From assembly GCF_039545095.1 (NCBI RefSeq), contig NZ_BAABRS010000003.1, positions 186,001 through 250,000 of the forward strand: 64,000 bases of DNA, given 5' to 3'. Within the stretch, counting starts at the first letter, position 1, and the number at the start of each line of letters is the position of its first letter. Source of the DNA: Fodinibius salicampi (GTDB lineage Bacteria; Bacteroidota; Rhodothermia; Balneolales; Balneolaceae). The position numbers and the translations under genes are program-made. Below, piece by piece: positions 24,828 to 33,545 of the stretch. Below the pieces are notes generated by a model. The model was not told the DNA's origin and did not search any database. It saw only the letters and a list, made by a program, of their open reading frames with translations.

Positions 24828-27317
24828 TTAATTTCTCATTAATGCAGCAGTATCCAGGATAAGCCCCACGGTCCCATCTCCGAGGATCGCCCCACCGGAG
24901 ATATGCTTCATTTCATTTACCATATTGATCGATTTACCAACAAGCTGCTGCTGACCGATTACTTCATCCACTAAGAGCGCATATTTTTTATTGGCATTTC
25001 TGATAGCCAAAAGTGTTCCATCCGTTAGACTTTCCGTGCCCTCCGTGATACCAAAGTGATCGTGCAAGCGAATTACCGGAACGGTCTCTCCCCGGATAGA
25101 AACTTTTTCCGAATTACCCATTACGGTAAATATATCCTTCTTCTTAGCTCTAAATGCCCGGTCGATATTTAAAATTGGAACAATAAAGCGTTGTCCACCA
25201 ACTCTCACCAGCATTCCATCCGTAATAGCAAGCGTAAAAGGCAGTTCAATAATTATCTTTGTTCCGTGGCCTTCCTCTGATTCAATATCTACTTTACCCT
25301 TTAAATTCTCTATCGATCTTCGAACCACATCCATACCTACACCCCGACCTGATAAGTCCGTCACTTCATCAGTAGAAGAAAATCCGGGAAGGAAAATAAG
25401 ATTATGAATTTCTTTATCTGTCAGGTTTGCCTCAGCATCTACCAGGCCTTTATTTACCGCTTTTTCCAACACTTTCTTCTTATTGATACCCCGGCCGTCA
25501 TCTTCAATTTCTATCACAACCTTACCGCCTTCCTGCGAGGCCCGCAGCCATACCGTGGCCTGCTCGGGCTTGCCGCTTCTCTTCCGTTCTTCCGGGGTCT
25601 CTATACCATGATCAATAGCATTTCGCACCATATGAACCAACGGCTCATTGATAATATCCACCATATTCCGGTCAATCTCAGTATCCTCGCCAAAGGTTGA
25701 TAATTTAACTTCTTTTCCGGCTTTTTTGGACAGGTCCCGAACGAGCCTATTCATCTTATGGAAGGTGCCCTTTAGCGGTACCATACGCAGAGTCAAACTT
25801 GTATCCTGCAGCTCACGCAAAATCTTGCTGGTATGATTTATTTTCTTCTGCAATTTAGAATGATCCGGGATACTCTCATCCTGTGCCACAACCGAATGGG
25901 CGATTACAAGCTCGCCGATCATATCAATAAGCTGATCGAGTCGACTTATATTAACCCGTACCGATGCTTCCGTTTGTGAATCATCCGACGGATTCTTAAC
26001 CGTACCGTTGGCCTTTGCCTCTCCATTTTCAAGCACTTCTTCATTAGATTCTACCGGAGCGTTATATTGAATCCCACCCTCCTCGGCAAGTGCTTTTTCA
26101 GGGGCAATGGCCTCGCTGGCAATTCTCTCCAAGACTATAATCAGGCGATCATAATTCAAAGGTTTGGGCAGGCGGTCTCCACCTTCTGAAACCTCTATCA
26201 CATCGAGCATATTGTTGATAATATCAATGGCTTCCAGGGATATATCTGCACAAGCGGTATCAAATCCAATTTCATCATCCCGAACCATGCTCAACATCGT
26301 TTCCAACAGATGCGTAAAATCCGAAATAGGCGGTAACCCCATAAAGGCAGAGGTCCCTTTAATGGTATGGAATGCTCTAAATACCTTGTTGATAAGCTCA
26401 TCGTCGTTCGGATTTTCCTCGAGCTCAAGCAGTGCTCCTTCCGCCATATCCAGCAGCTCGGTACATTCCGTCACAAATTCCCCTACCATTACGACATCGA
26501 TCTCCTCGGGGATGAAAAAAACCACATCATTTGTCCCCTGTGATCGGGCTATTTCATCGTCCGCGATCTGAGTTTCTGTCAGTTCATTGTCGTCGGAAAT
26601 TCCTTCCGACCATTGAGCCTCAGACTCAATAGTAATCGCTTCTTCAACGATTCTTGCAATTTCAGGCAATCCCGTTTTTAGCTGTGACTGACCTCCTGAT
26701 TCAGCATTTTCTACTAGATCCAAAGCATCTTCTAATACAGAAGAAACCTTCTCATCAGATTGATCAATGCCGATCGCTAACAGCTTGCTTAGCTCCCGTA
26801 CCTCTTCATCTGAAATATCACTCTCATCCAGCGCCATAATATACGCCGCTAAATCATCCAGCGTTTTTCCTTCTAGTTCAATATTGTCATTTGTACCCGT
26901 TTCGCTTGTTTCAGGATCAGAAGTTTCAGTAGCTTCATCTTCAAGCTCAATGAGAGTATCGGCAGATTCTTTCTCCCCGGCCAGTGCATCGTAGAGATCA
27001 TCATAAGCCTTCTCAAAGTCTTTGACCTCTATATCTCCGTCATTGACGATGTATTCCCGTATTGTATTAACAGCCTGCATAGTAGCTGTTTTTACACTCA
27101 TAAAGTACTCGTCCTTCTCGAAGAGGTACTTAAAACCTTCCCAAGAAATATCAATAAGTTTTTGTAGCTGCCCGATATTTTCATCAAAGCCGGAGATAAA
27201 TTCCTCAAACTCCGCTCCTGCAACGGCTACATTTTCTCTGTCAGCCGGCCATACATCAGCCAGGGCACGAATTATGCCTTCAAGATCTTCTATTCTTTCA
27301 TTCTTTATGCTACTCAT
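24828..27317 (-). CDS. cheA: Chemotaxis histidine kinase CheA with long N-terminal extension
   Basis: An 829-residue kinase. The phospho-accepting HPt (P1) domain is internal: His317 in RAFHTIKGTSAFMGL. About 270 residues precede it, with a helical part at ~35-115 and acidic linkers, no second HPt histidine motif and nothing I recognise. No P2 CheY-docking domain is evident between P1 and the dimerisation domain (from VRVNISRLDQLIDMIGELVI). The ATPase domain has HMVRNAIDHGIE, EDDGRGIN and GRGVGMDVVRRSI; a CheW-like P5 domain ends the protein. Canonical CheA proteins start with P1. Confidence 0.94.
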   Translation of the reverse strand: MSSIKNERIEDLEGIIRALADVWPADRENVAVAGAEFEEFISGFDENIGQLQKLIDISWEGFKYLFEKDEYFMSVKTATMQAVNTIREYIVNDGDIEVKDFEKAYDDLYDALAGEKESADTLIELEDEATETSDPETSETGTNDNIELEGKTLDDLAAYIMALDESDISDEEVRELSKLLAIGIDQSDEKVSSVLEDALDLVENAESGGQSQLKTGLPEIARIVEEAITIESEAQWSEGISDDNELTETQIADDEIARSQGTNDVVFFIPEEIDVVMVGEFVTECTELLDMAEGALLELEENPNDDELINKVFRAFHTIKGTSAFMGLPPISDFTHLLETMLSMVRDDEIGFDTACADISLEAIDIINNMLDVIEVSEGGDRLPKPLNYDRLIIVLERIASEAIAPEKALAEEGGIQYNAPVESNEEVLENGEAKANGTVKNPSDDSQTEASVRVNISRLDQLIDMIGELVIAHSVVAQDESIPDHSKLQKKINHTSKILRELQDTSLTLRMVPLKGTFHKMNRLVRDLSKKAGKEVKLSTFGEDTEIDRNMVDIINEPLVHMVRNAIDHGIETPEERKRSGKPEQATVWLRASQEGGKVVIEIEDDGRGINKKKVLEKAVNKGLVDAEANLTDKEIHNLIFLPGFSSTDEVTDLSGRGVGMDVVRRSIENLKGKVDIESEEGHGTKIIIELPFTLAITDGMLVRVGGQRFIVPILNIDRAFRAKKKDIFTVMGNSEKVSIRGETVPVIRLHDHFGITEGTESLTDGTLLAIRNANKKYALLVDEVIGQQQLVGKSINMVNEMKHISGGAILGDGTVGLILDTAALMRN

Positions 27318-27332
27318 TCTAATCCCGCCATT

Positions 27333-27830
27333 TTATTTAGATTCACTTAATACCATGGTAAGCCAAAACTCTGTATTTGCACTCGTAAATTTCATCCTTT
27401 TGGTGGGAGGCTTATTTGGCATAAATAAGGTGAGATCACTCCCCCGCGTAGCCGTTGGCAGAGACGACTGGCCCCGAAATCCTACTTTTTCGACATTAGC
27501 GGCTACATCACCGGCCAAGATGTTTGAAACCTCTCCGATAAGATCCCCCATATCATCGCTCTCAAATGGTAGCTCCATACCAATGAAAGCCTCTGAAAGG
27601 TACACAGCCGTTTCCTTGGGTATTGCAAGCATTAATGAAAGGGTATGGCTGGAATTAAATACCGTCACATTCCCCACAATTCCGTTAAGGGGATCATTAC
27701 CGTTGCTACCCGGAATATAAGATGGTTCTTCACCCAGCATGGATCCAAACGTATTAACAACAGATTCCCGAACCTTTTTTACAATATCTTCAGGAATTTC
27801 ATTTAACTCATCGAAATTATCTAAATTCAT
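27333..27830 (-). CDS. cheX: CheX-type CheY-P phosphatase (copy 2)
   Basis: A 165-residue CheC/CheX-family protein. The single E-x-x-N motif is Glu100/Asn103 in MGDLIGEVSNILAGDVAANV, followed by the family-typical FRGQSSLPTATRGSDL. It lies between cheY and cheA, a direct pointer to a role in CheY-P turnover. It is only distantly similar to the copy at 22805-23275. Confidence 0.82.
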   Translation of the reverse strand: MNLDNFDELNEIPEDIVKKVRESVVNTFGSMLGEEPSYIPGSNGNDPLNGIVGNVTVFNSSHTLSLMLAIPKETAVYLSEAFIGMELPFESDDMGDLIGEVSNILAGDVAANVEKVGFRGQSSLPTATRGSDLTLFMPNKPPTKRMKFTSANTEFWLTMVLSESK

Positions 27831-27851
27831 TTATCTATTATCTATGTCGTT

Positions 27852-28301
27852 TTAAGAATTGAGAATACCTTTAAAGAAGCTTTTATCTCCATCATCTTCG
27901 TCCTCACCAACAGCTATGTTTCCATCATCGTCAAAATAATTGCTGATGGCCTTATGCATTTTATCTGCTGTGAAGGGTTTGGTAACATATTCATTAGCCC
28001 CACCTTCATTTAAGGCTTTATCAACTTTGCCCATCGACTTTTCAGCGGTGACCATAATTATTGGAATGTTTTTCCTCCCTTGGTCGCGTACTGCTCTTGC
28101 GAACTCTACGCCCGTCATATTGGGCATATTCCAATCAACGAATAAGATTTCTATATCGTCATTGAACTTACTTAGTGCATCTTCTCCATCCTTGGCCTCT
28201 ATATATTCAAAATCCGCAAGCATTAATTGGTTAAGTGCTCTCTTTACAGCACTTCTCATAATCTTGGAATCATCTACTACTAATGCCTTTATTTTAGCCA
28301 T
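27852..28301 (-). CDS. cheY: Chemotaxis response regulator CheY
   Basis: A 149-residue receiver with Asp10/Asp11, phospho-acceptor Asp56 in LFVDWNMPNMTG, Thr85 and Lys108 in VTKPFT. The FVDWNMP and EYVTKPF motifs are those of the canonical motor CheY, so this is the best candidate for it. The C-terminus carries an extra acidic stretch GEDEDDGDKSFFKGILNS of unknown purpose. It leads cheY-cheX-cheA-cheR-cheD and has a sigma-28-type promoter. Confidence 0.92.
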   Translation of the reverse strand: MAKIKALVVDDSKIMRSAVKRALNQLMLADFEYIEAKDGEDALSKFNDDIEILFVDWNMPNMTGVEFARAVRDQGRKNIPIIMVTAEKSMGKVDKALNEGGANEYVTKPFTADKMHKAISNYFDDDGNIAVGEDEDDGDKSFFKGILNS

Positions 28302-28454
28302 TACTTACTCCATTAAACTTTGAGTTTAGATATCAATGATAATTCGGAACAACATTTTGTGCTGGTTCAACCATCAACATTAACTATTGACGGCTGAATA
28401 CTTTAACTGACCCAAAAGTTGCCAACTGATATTAATTTTACCTTTCGGGTTTAT

Positions 28455-28481
28455 TTATCGGTTGAAGTGACAAATTCTTAA
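28455..28481 (-). promoter_or_regulatory. Sigma-28-type promoter for cheY-cheX-cheA operon
   Basis: Minus strand TTAAGAAT, 11 bases, ACCGATAA; transcript start expected near 28448, leaving a leader of about 150 bases before the cheY ATG. Confidence 0.75.
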
Positions 28482-28600
28482 ACTATTTTATTGGGGATTT
28501 CTTCATTCGTCGCTGAGATCTCCATTATTATTTTGATATAGCTTTTTCTAATTGAGATATTAGAAGTCAGAGCAGGAATAAATCTACCGAAAACTTTTTT

Positions 28601-28627
28601 TAAAGCTTACTCTTTGGGGGTCGATAA
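28601..28627 (+). promoter_or_regulatory. Sigma-28-type promoter for the 150-residue orphan
   Basis: Plus strand TAAAGCTT, 11 bases, GTCGATAA; 14 of 16 positions agree with the FliA consensus, with exact spacing. Divergent from the cheY promoter and 51 bases before the orphan ATG. Confidence 0.8.
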
Positions 28628-28678
28628 AAAAGGGAAGGCATTATATAACTATAATATTTAGTACAGTAATCCGGGTAC

Positions 28679-29131
28679 ATGCTATCACGTTCATCCAAAA
28701 TAAAATCCTCCTCTGCAGTACAATCGCCTGGTAAAGTTCAATACGTACAAGAATACCTCTCCGACGTACATGCACCCACAGACTTCCCATCTATTGAAGA
28801 GGAAAAGGGAAGTCATGGGAAAGATCACAGTTCTTCTTCAGAAAAAGAAGCACAGGGACAATCCCCCAGTAACGACAGCCCGGATTTAGAACTCCTCGTT
28901 CCCCGGAAAAATTTTCAAGAACTCTTTAATCGTTTTTTTGTTTTAGGACATAAGCAACTCCTGATGCTTCAAACGAAAATACGAAAACCTAAAGATCCCA
29001 ATAATCATTCTGCTCTTGTCTTAGGCGATATTGATAATCAAAAGGTTCAGGCACTTCGCCGACATTACTATCAGCTTCAAATGCTGCTTTTCAATATGTC
29101 GAAAGGAAATAATCACAGCTCAAGAATTTGA
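28679..29131 (+). CDS. Unrecognised 150-residue protein, probable late flagellar gene
   Basis: I do not recognise this protein. Residues 1-75 are Ser/Lys/Glu/His-rich and look disordered; residues ~78-145 look helical (RKNFQELFNRFFVLGHKQLL and QKVQALRRHYYQLQMLLFNM). No signal peptide or membrane helix is seen. A strong sigma-28-type promoter lies upstream, and the gene is divergent from cheY. By length, helical C-terminus and promoter class it could be an export chaperone (FlgN/FliS/FliT-like), an anti-sigma factor or a chemotaxis accessory, but no motif supports any of these. Confidence 0.6.
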   Translation: MLSRSSKIKSSSAVQSPGKVQYVQEYLSDVHAPTDFPSIEEEKGSHGKDHSSSSEKEAQGQSPSNDSPDLELLVPRKNFQELFNRFFVLGHKQLLMLQTKIRKPKDPNNHSALVLGDIDNQKVQALRRHYYQLQMLLFNMSKGNNHSSRI

Positions 29132-29238
29132 CATTCCTTGCTATCCCAAATAAATAGCCTCATACTTTGGCTGGATAAAATTTACCAACTGGTCTCCCTT
29201 GATTTTAATTTGAAAAAAACCTTCTTCTTAAAGAAGAT

Positions 29239-29664
29239 TTAACTTGCCCGACGATTCCTTTTATTCTCAATTGAAGCCGAACTGTTTTCTGGCAATTCTT
29301 TTTCGTTATCACACTCATCATAGAGGTCTTCAATAATGTCACTCAGCTCACTTATCCCTTTTTGAATTTTTGACCTATATTTTTCTACCCGTTCAGCATC
29401 AACCTCATCCTGAAGAAACATCTGCATGAGTTCCAAGTATCCTGAAATAGCACTAATGGGAGACATAGCATTATGCATATATTCTCTTACCATCTTATCC
29501 CTCAATTCAAGAGCAGGCCTCAACTTTTGGAACTCATCTGCTATGGCCATTCGCTTTATTATGGGATGTTCCCCTTCCCATCCGTTATCCTCCTCCCTTT
29601 TTTTTGAGTCTCCTTCATTTTTACTAACCAATGCAACAAATGTATCGTCTGTAACACCCATCAT
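29239..29664 (-). CDS. Histidine kinase dimerisation (HisKA-like) domain without ATPase domain
   Basis: A 141-residue protein containing a kinase H-box, VREYMHNAMSPISAISGYLE, with the would-be phospho-acceptor His64, followed by a second long helix (VEKYRSKIQKGISELSDIIE). It stops in a charged tail without any N, G1 or G2 box, so it cannot bind ATP as a kinase does. It could be a phosphotransfer protein, a decoy or a dimerisation partner for the kinases at 14650 and 30008. It lies convergent with the 150-residue orphan. No frameshift remnant of an ATPase domain is seen downstream. Confidence 0.65.
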   Translation of the reverse strand: MMGVTDDTFVALVSKNEGDSKKREEDNGWEGEHPIIKRMAIADEFQKLRPALELRDKMVREYMHNAMSPISAISGYLELMQMFLQDEVDAERVEKYRSKIQKGISELSDIIEDLYDECDNEKELPENSSASIENKRNRRAS

Positions 29665-30007
29665 ACTTTAACGGTCTAATGAACATGAACACTTATGCCA
29701 GATAAGATTAAAGCAATTGTAAATGATATTTTTAGCCAACGTTTAGGATCTTATCGGACAACCCTGTCTTAAATATATTAAATAATTCTAATATTAGAAA
29801 TAATTAATATAAATATTGATTAAGTGTGCAGCAGACCTTTAATTATATTTTATAAAATTATAGTCGCAAGTATTAAAAATGGATAGCTTACTTTTAGTTA
29901 AATTATTTCAAAAGAACTATATATCATCTTTTAATTTACCCTCTGCTGGTTTCCAATTCTCTCCCAGTGATTTGCTCAACTAGCCATAGAGGAAGGAGTT
30001 CATTTCT
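29665..30007. other. Intergenic region between divergent genes
   Basis: A/T-rich. A TCCGATAA on the minus strand at 29751-29758 resembles a sigma-28 -10 element, but the -35 position (29770-29777, TATATTTA) fits poorly, so I call no promoter. Upstream of the hybrid kinase only an AGGAAGGAG ribosome-binding site ending about ten bases before the ATG is clear. No gene seen. Confidence 0.5.
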
Positions 30008-31549
30008 ATGCAAAAAGCTATTGAATTTCTTTTCATCAATACTTCTGAGGACTATATTTCTGCAGCTCTCGAAATTCTACAGCAGGATGGGATGGAGTTT
30101 CAATACACCTCCCTTGAAAAACAAGCAGAAATACTACAGGCTATAGAAAAAGAGGGGCGATGGGATTTAATTCTCCTTTCTGCAAAACCTCCCGCCGACA
30201 ACTTTTCTATACTTGAGCTTATTAAAAAGCAGAATAGAAAGGTTCCTGTTATAACCCTAACAGAGCAAGAAAATTATAAGAGGGTCGCTATATCTGCGAT
30301 GGAGAAAGGAGCAAATGATTGTGTATCAAAAGAACATATAGAACGATTATTACCTGTTGCTAAAAGGGAATTAAAAAATAAACGGAAAACCGACTATCTC
30401 GCTAATGCCGCTCATGACATGCGTACCGGCATAAATTCAATTATTTTATCAAGTAAATTACTGATTGAACATGACCATGATGATTTAAAACTAGAGCAGC
30501 GTAAGTTTACAAATGCGATATACCACTCCGGTCATCATTTGCTCCGATATATTGAATCATTTTTAGAACCCGAAGATGATGGTGGGGTCTATGCCACAAA
30601 AGAAAACCTAAATACCATTGATCTCCATTCATTTTGCAAGAATATGTATCAAATATTCTTACCTATTGCCAAAGAAAAGGACATCCAGTTTGAATATAAG
30701 ATAGGAAAGCACTGCCCCTCCCAAATCCAAACAAATGCTATTTATTTGGAACGTATTTTAACCAATATTTTATCAAATGCGTTTAAATATACACAAAAGG
30801 GCAACGTAACTTTTAATACCTATTCACCAGATGCCAAAATTAAACAAGAATCCAACAATATTGTTGCCTTTCAAGTAAATGATACTGGAATAGGCATTCC
30901 CGAAAAACAACAAAAACAAATATTTAACCGATACAACCGGGGAAGCCAATCAGAAAACCAAGAGACTATGGGCCATGGCCTTGGATTAGATATTTGTCAA
31001 CAGTTAACAAATATATTAGAAGGAGAGCTGCATATAGAAAGTGAAGTCGGCACCGGTAGCACATTCACGCTCTACCTACCGGCCGGCTACCTATCACCTC
31101 ATCCAGAAAAACCCAAAATTTCTCGGAAAAATGAGCACTCTATACTGCCTGGGTCTGTAGAAAAATTAGATAATACGGTTCTGGTTGTAGACGACAGTAG
31201 GATGCATAACCTGGCTATCAAAGAATTTTTAAGCTATAAGATAAACCATTGCTTTACTGCCAGCTCTACTAATGAGGCTTACAGCATTCTCCAGGAACAA
31301 TCGGTAGATTGTATTGTCCTCGATTTAGTTTTAGCTGATCAAAGTGGGATAGATGTGGCAAAATATTTGAGAAAGAAGACGGGATATTCAGATATCCCTA
31401 TTATTATTTATACCGGTAAAAAGTTATCTAAGAAAGAGCGCAAACTCTCGGATAAATATGTTGATGCGGTTGTTCAAAAAGGGGCAGGAAGTTACAATAA
31501 GTTGATGAATACTATCTGTACTTCTCTTACAGCCAATTCTTTTTATTAA
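30008..31549 (+). CDS. Hybrid sensor histidine kinase, degenerate receiver at the N-terminus and intact receiver at the C-terminus
   Basis: A 513-residue soluble protein. Residues 1-115 have a receiver-like fold, but the phospho-acceptor position holds Ser58 (LILLSAKPP) and the usual acidic pair is missing, so it is a pseudo-receiver; Thr85 and Lys108 remain. Next comes the dimerisation domain with His136 (AAHDMRTGINSIIL), then an ATPase domain with LTNILSNAFKYT, VNDTGIGIPE and GHGLGLDIC. The C-terminal receiver is intact: VVDD near 394-396, Asp439 in CIVLDLVLAD, Thr469, Lys491. No partner gene follows. Proximity to the chemotaxis genes suggests, without proof, a motility or surface-related switch. 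Confidence 0.85.
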   Translation: MQKAIEFLFINTSEDYISAALEILQQDGMEFQYTSLEKQAEILQAIEKEGRWDLILLSAKPPADNFSILELIKKQNRKVPVITLTEQENYKRVAISAMEKGANDCVSKEHIERLLPVAKRELKNKRKTDYLANAAHDMRTGINSIILSSKLLIEHDHDDLKLEQRKFTNAIYHSGHHLLRYIESFLEPEDDGGVYATKENLNTIDLHSFCKNMYQIFLPIAKEKDIQFEYKIGKHCPSQIQTNAIYLERILTNILSNAFKYTQKGNVTFNTYSPDAKIKQESNNIVAFQVNDTGIGIPEKQQKQIFNRYNRGSQSENQETMGHGLGLDICQQLTNILEGELHIESEVGTGSTFTLYLPAGYLSPHPEKPKISRKNEHSILPGSVEKLDNTVLVVDDSRMHNLAIKEFLSYKINHCFTASSTNEAYSILQEQSVDCIVLDLVLADQSGIDVAKYLRKKTGYSDIPIIIYTGKKLSKKERKLSDKYVDAVVQKGAGSYNKLMNTICTSLTANSFY

Positions 31550-31714
31550 GAATCGTCTTAGGACTTAGCTGTTTTATAATATTAAACTACGGCGTTTCTA
31601 TAATCATACTCCCTGTAAGTCTAATTTTACGCCGTCAATCCCGGAACAAAGCTCCTATATTTCCATATCACTTGTAGCCATCACAAATATTCCACTCTTT
31701 AGGGTATAAAAATA

Positions 31715-33418
31715 ATGTATAAAATAAGATTATCGCGGTATACAATCCGCAGGAAACTGCACCTGCTCATCTTTTCTTTATTCTTTTGCGTAAGTTTCAT
31801 GACTGTTCGCCCATCCTCTTTATATGCCCAACAAATTCCGATAAATGACATTTACCAGGATTACCTGTGTACACTGCAAATCAGTGGTACATTTTCATCC
31901 TCAGGAGAGTACTCTGATCCTTATACCAATGCAGATTCTCTAATCACTGTTCTTAATCGTTTGGGACCTCATCCCTGGAATAATTTGCCACCGGAAACTT
32001 TAGCCCACGATAATTCATCCGGCTCCCTTGTTTTTATTCCCCATGATCCCATTATTCGCAACTATTGGCAGTCTCTCGAGCCAAGCGGCAATCAGGATGG
32101 CCCTGTTTGGCAGGGAAGAGGTTTTACAAATGATCTTTCGGCAGGCTTTTTTGCCAGCTATGGAATCTTTTCGGCATCTATCAGACCTCATGTTATTTTT
32201 ACTCAAAATAAAAGTTTTACGCTTTCTCCCTATTCCACAAACCCAAACAGATCTGAGTATTCCTATCCGCTGGGAAATATTGACTGGCCACAACGCTTTG
32301 GAAATAGCAGCTACTGGAGCTTATATCCCGGAAATTCCTATATCCGCGCTGATTACAATGGATGGATGACAGGCATATCCAATGAACTCATGCGATGGGG
32401 GCCGGCTCGGAAAAATGCACTTCTTCTGGACAGTAACGCCCCGGGATTCCGACACTTCTTTATCGGCACTTCCAAACCTAAGGATATCTATATAGGCGAA
32501 TTGCAAACCAAACTATTCTGGGGAAGACTAAAAGAGTCGGACTATTTTGATAATAATCAATTCAATAATAAGCGTTACATAACCGGCCTTACTTTATCGA
32601 TTTCTCCCAAGCCCGCTCCGGGTCTAAAGCTGGGTATTAACAGAATCTTTTATGAAACGATCCCTCCCGAAGGAATACCTGTAGGTGATCTCTTTAAGAT
32701 TTTCGAAGCTCTCACAAAAATCAACTTTGCCAACAATTCCAATGCGGGTGGCAATGACCAATCAGACCAACTCTTATCTTTATTTGGGCAATGGCGATTT
32801 CCGGAGAGCGGCTTAGAAATTTATGGAGAATGGGCACGGACCGACCACAGCTGGAATTGGCGTGATTTTTTTACGGAACCGGAGCACAGTCGTGGATATA
32901 CTCTTGGTCTTGAAAAAACAATATCCTTAAGTAATAATAGGATATTGTCTATAAACGGGGAATTAACTCAACTTGAATCAAGCAAAACAGGACATTTTAG
33001 GCCAGACCCGACTTTTTATGTCCACGGAACTGCCCGGCAAGGGTATACCAACCGGGGACAACTGCTGGGAGCTTCAATTGGACCCGGATCCAGCAGTCAA
33101 TATCTTGATGGAACGTTATACTTTGATAGGGGACGGTTAAAAGTTTTTGGGCAGCGTGTAGCCCAAAATAACGACTTCCTCTACCAGTCAGATGCTATGC
33201 TCAATGCAAACATACAAAGCCCCGATAATCCAAAATACTGGTTACATAATATTGAATTCCGATTCGGTGCTTCCTATACCTATTTTTACAAACAGATAGA
33301 AACGGAGATTGGCTTTACCTATCGGCGGGAACTTAATGATCATTATATCTATAAAAATGATAAAAACCATTTGGGAATAGCCTTTGCTCTTCGCTATCGC
33401 CTTTCTCAATTGCGGTAA
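31715..33418 (+). CDS. Wzi-family outer-membrane protein (capsule assembly type)
   Basis: A 567-residue protein with a signal peptide (hydrophobic 14-38, YAQQ cleavage region) and many amphipathic strands ending in an aromatic-rich barrel. The central SNELMRWGPARKNALLLDSN-APGFRHFFIG region matches the Wzi family (W-G-P-G followed by SNNAPGF-like). Wzi is an 18-stranded barrel that anchors capsule at the cell surface in Escherichia coli; in this lineage the ligand is unknown. No polysaccharide genes are adjacent, so capsule function is inference. Confidence 0.75.
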   Translation: MYKIRLSRYTIRRKLHLLIFSLFFCVSFMTVRPSSLYAQQIPINDIYQDYLCTLQISGTFSSSGEYSDPYTNADSLITVLNRLGPHPWNNLPPETLAHDNSSGSLVFIPHDPIIRNYWQSLEPSGNQDGPVWQGRGFTNDLSAGFFASYGIFSASIRPHVIFTQNKSFTLSPYSTNPNRSEYSYPLGNIDWPQRFGNSSYWSLYPGNSYIRADYNGWMTGISNELMRWGPARKNALLLDSNAPGFRHFFIGTSKPKDIYIGELQTKLFWGRLKESDYFDNNQFNNKRYITGLTLSISPKPAPGLKLGINRIFYETIPPEGIPVGDLFKIFEALTKINFANNSNAGGNDQSDQLLSLFGQWRFPESGLEIYGEWARTDHSWNWRDFFTEPEHSRGYTLGLEKTISLSNNRILSINGELTQLESSKTGHFRPDPTFYVHGTARQGYTNRGQLLGASIGPGSSSQYLDGTLYFDRGRLKVFGQRVAQNNDFLYQSDAMLNANIQSPDNPKYWLHNIEFRFGASYTYFYKQIETEIGFTYRRELNDHYIYKNDKNHLGIAFALRYRLSQLR

Positions 33419-33461
33419 CCCAGAAAAGATAATATTTACTTATTCGCCCCTAATAACAAAA

Positions 33462-33493
33462 AAGCCCGGCTGCAATAAGATGCAGCCGGGCTT
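33462..33493 (-). terminator. Strong intrinsic terminator after the DUF4382 gene
   Basis: Perfect 13-bp stem AAGCCCGGCTGCA / TGCAGCCGGGCTT with a six-base loop. On the minus strand it is followed by TTTT, then GTTA, so it chiefly ends the DUF4382 transcript; on the plus strand no T run follows, though the stem may still act after the Wzi gene. Confidence 0.9.
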
Positions 33494-33545
33494 GATACGT
33501 TACGTTAACGTGTGTTACTATACACAAACGAGGATTTTAAAAAAC

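Noticed and set aside
29751-29777. Sigma-28-like site upstream of the HisKA-only gene
   Set aside because: The -10 half TCCGATAA is good but the -35 half is only A/T-rich at the required distance; reported as an intergenic remark only.
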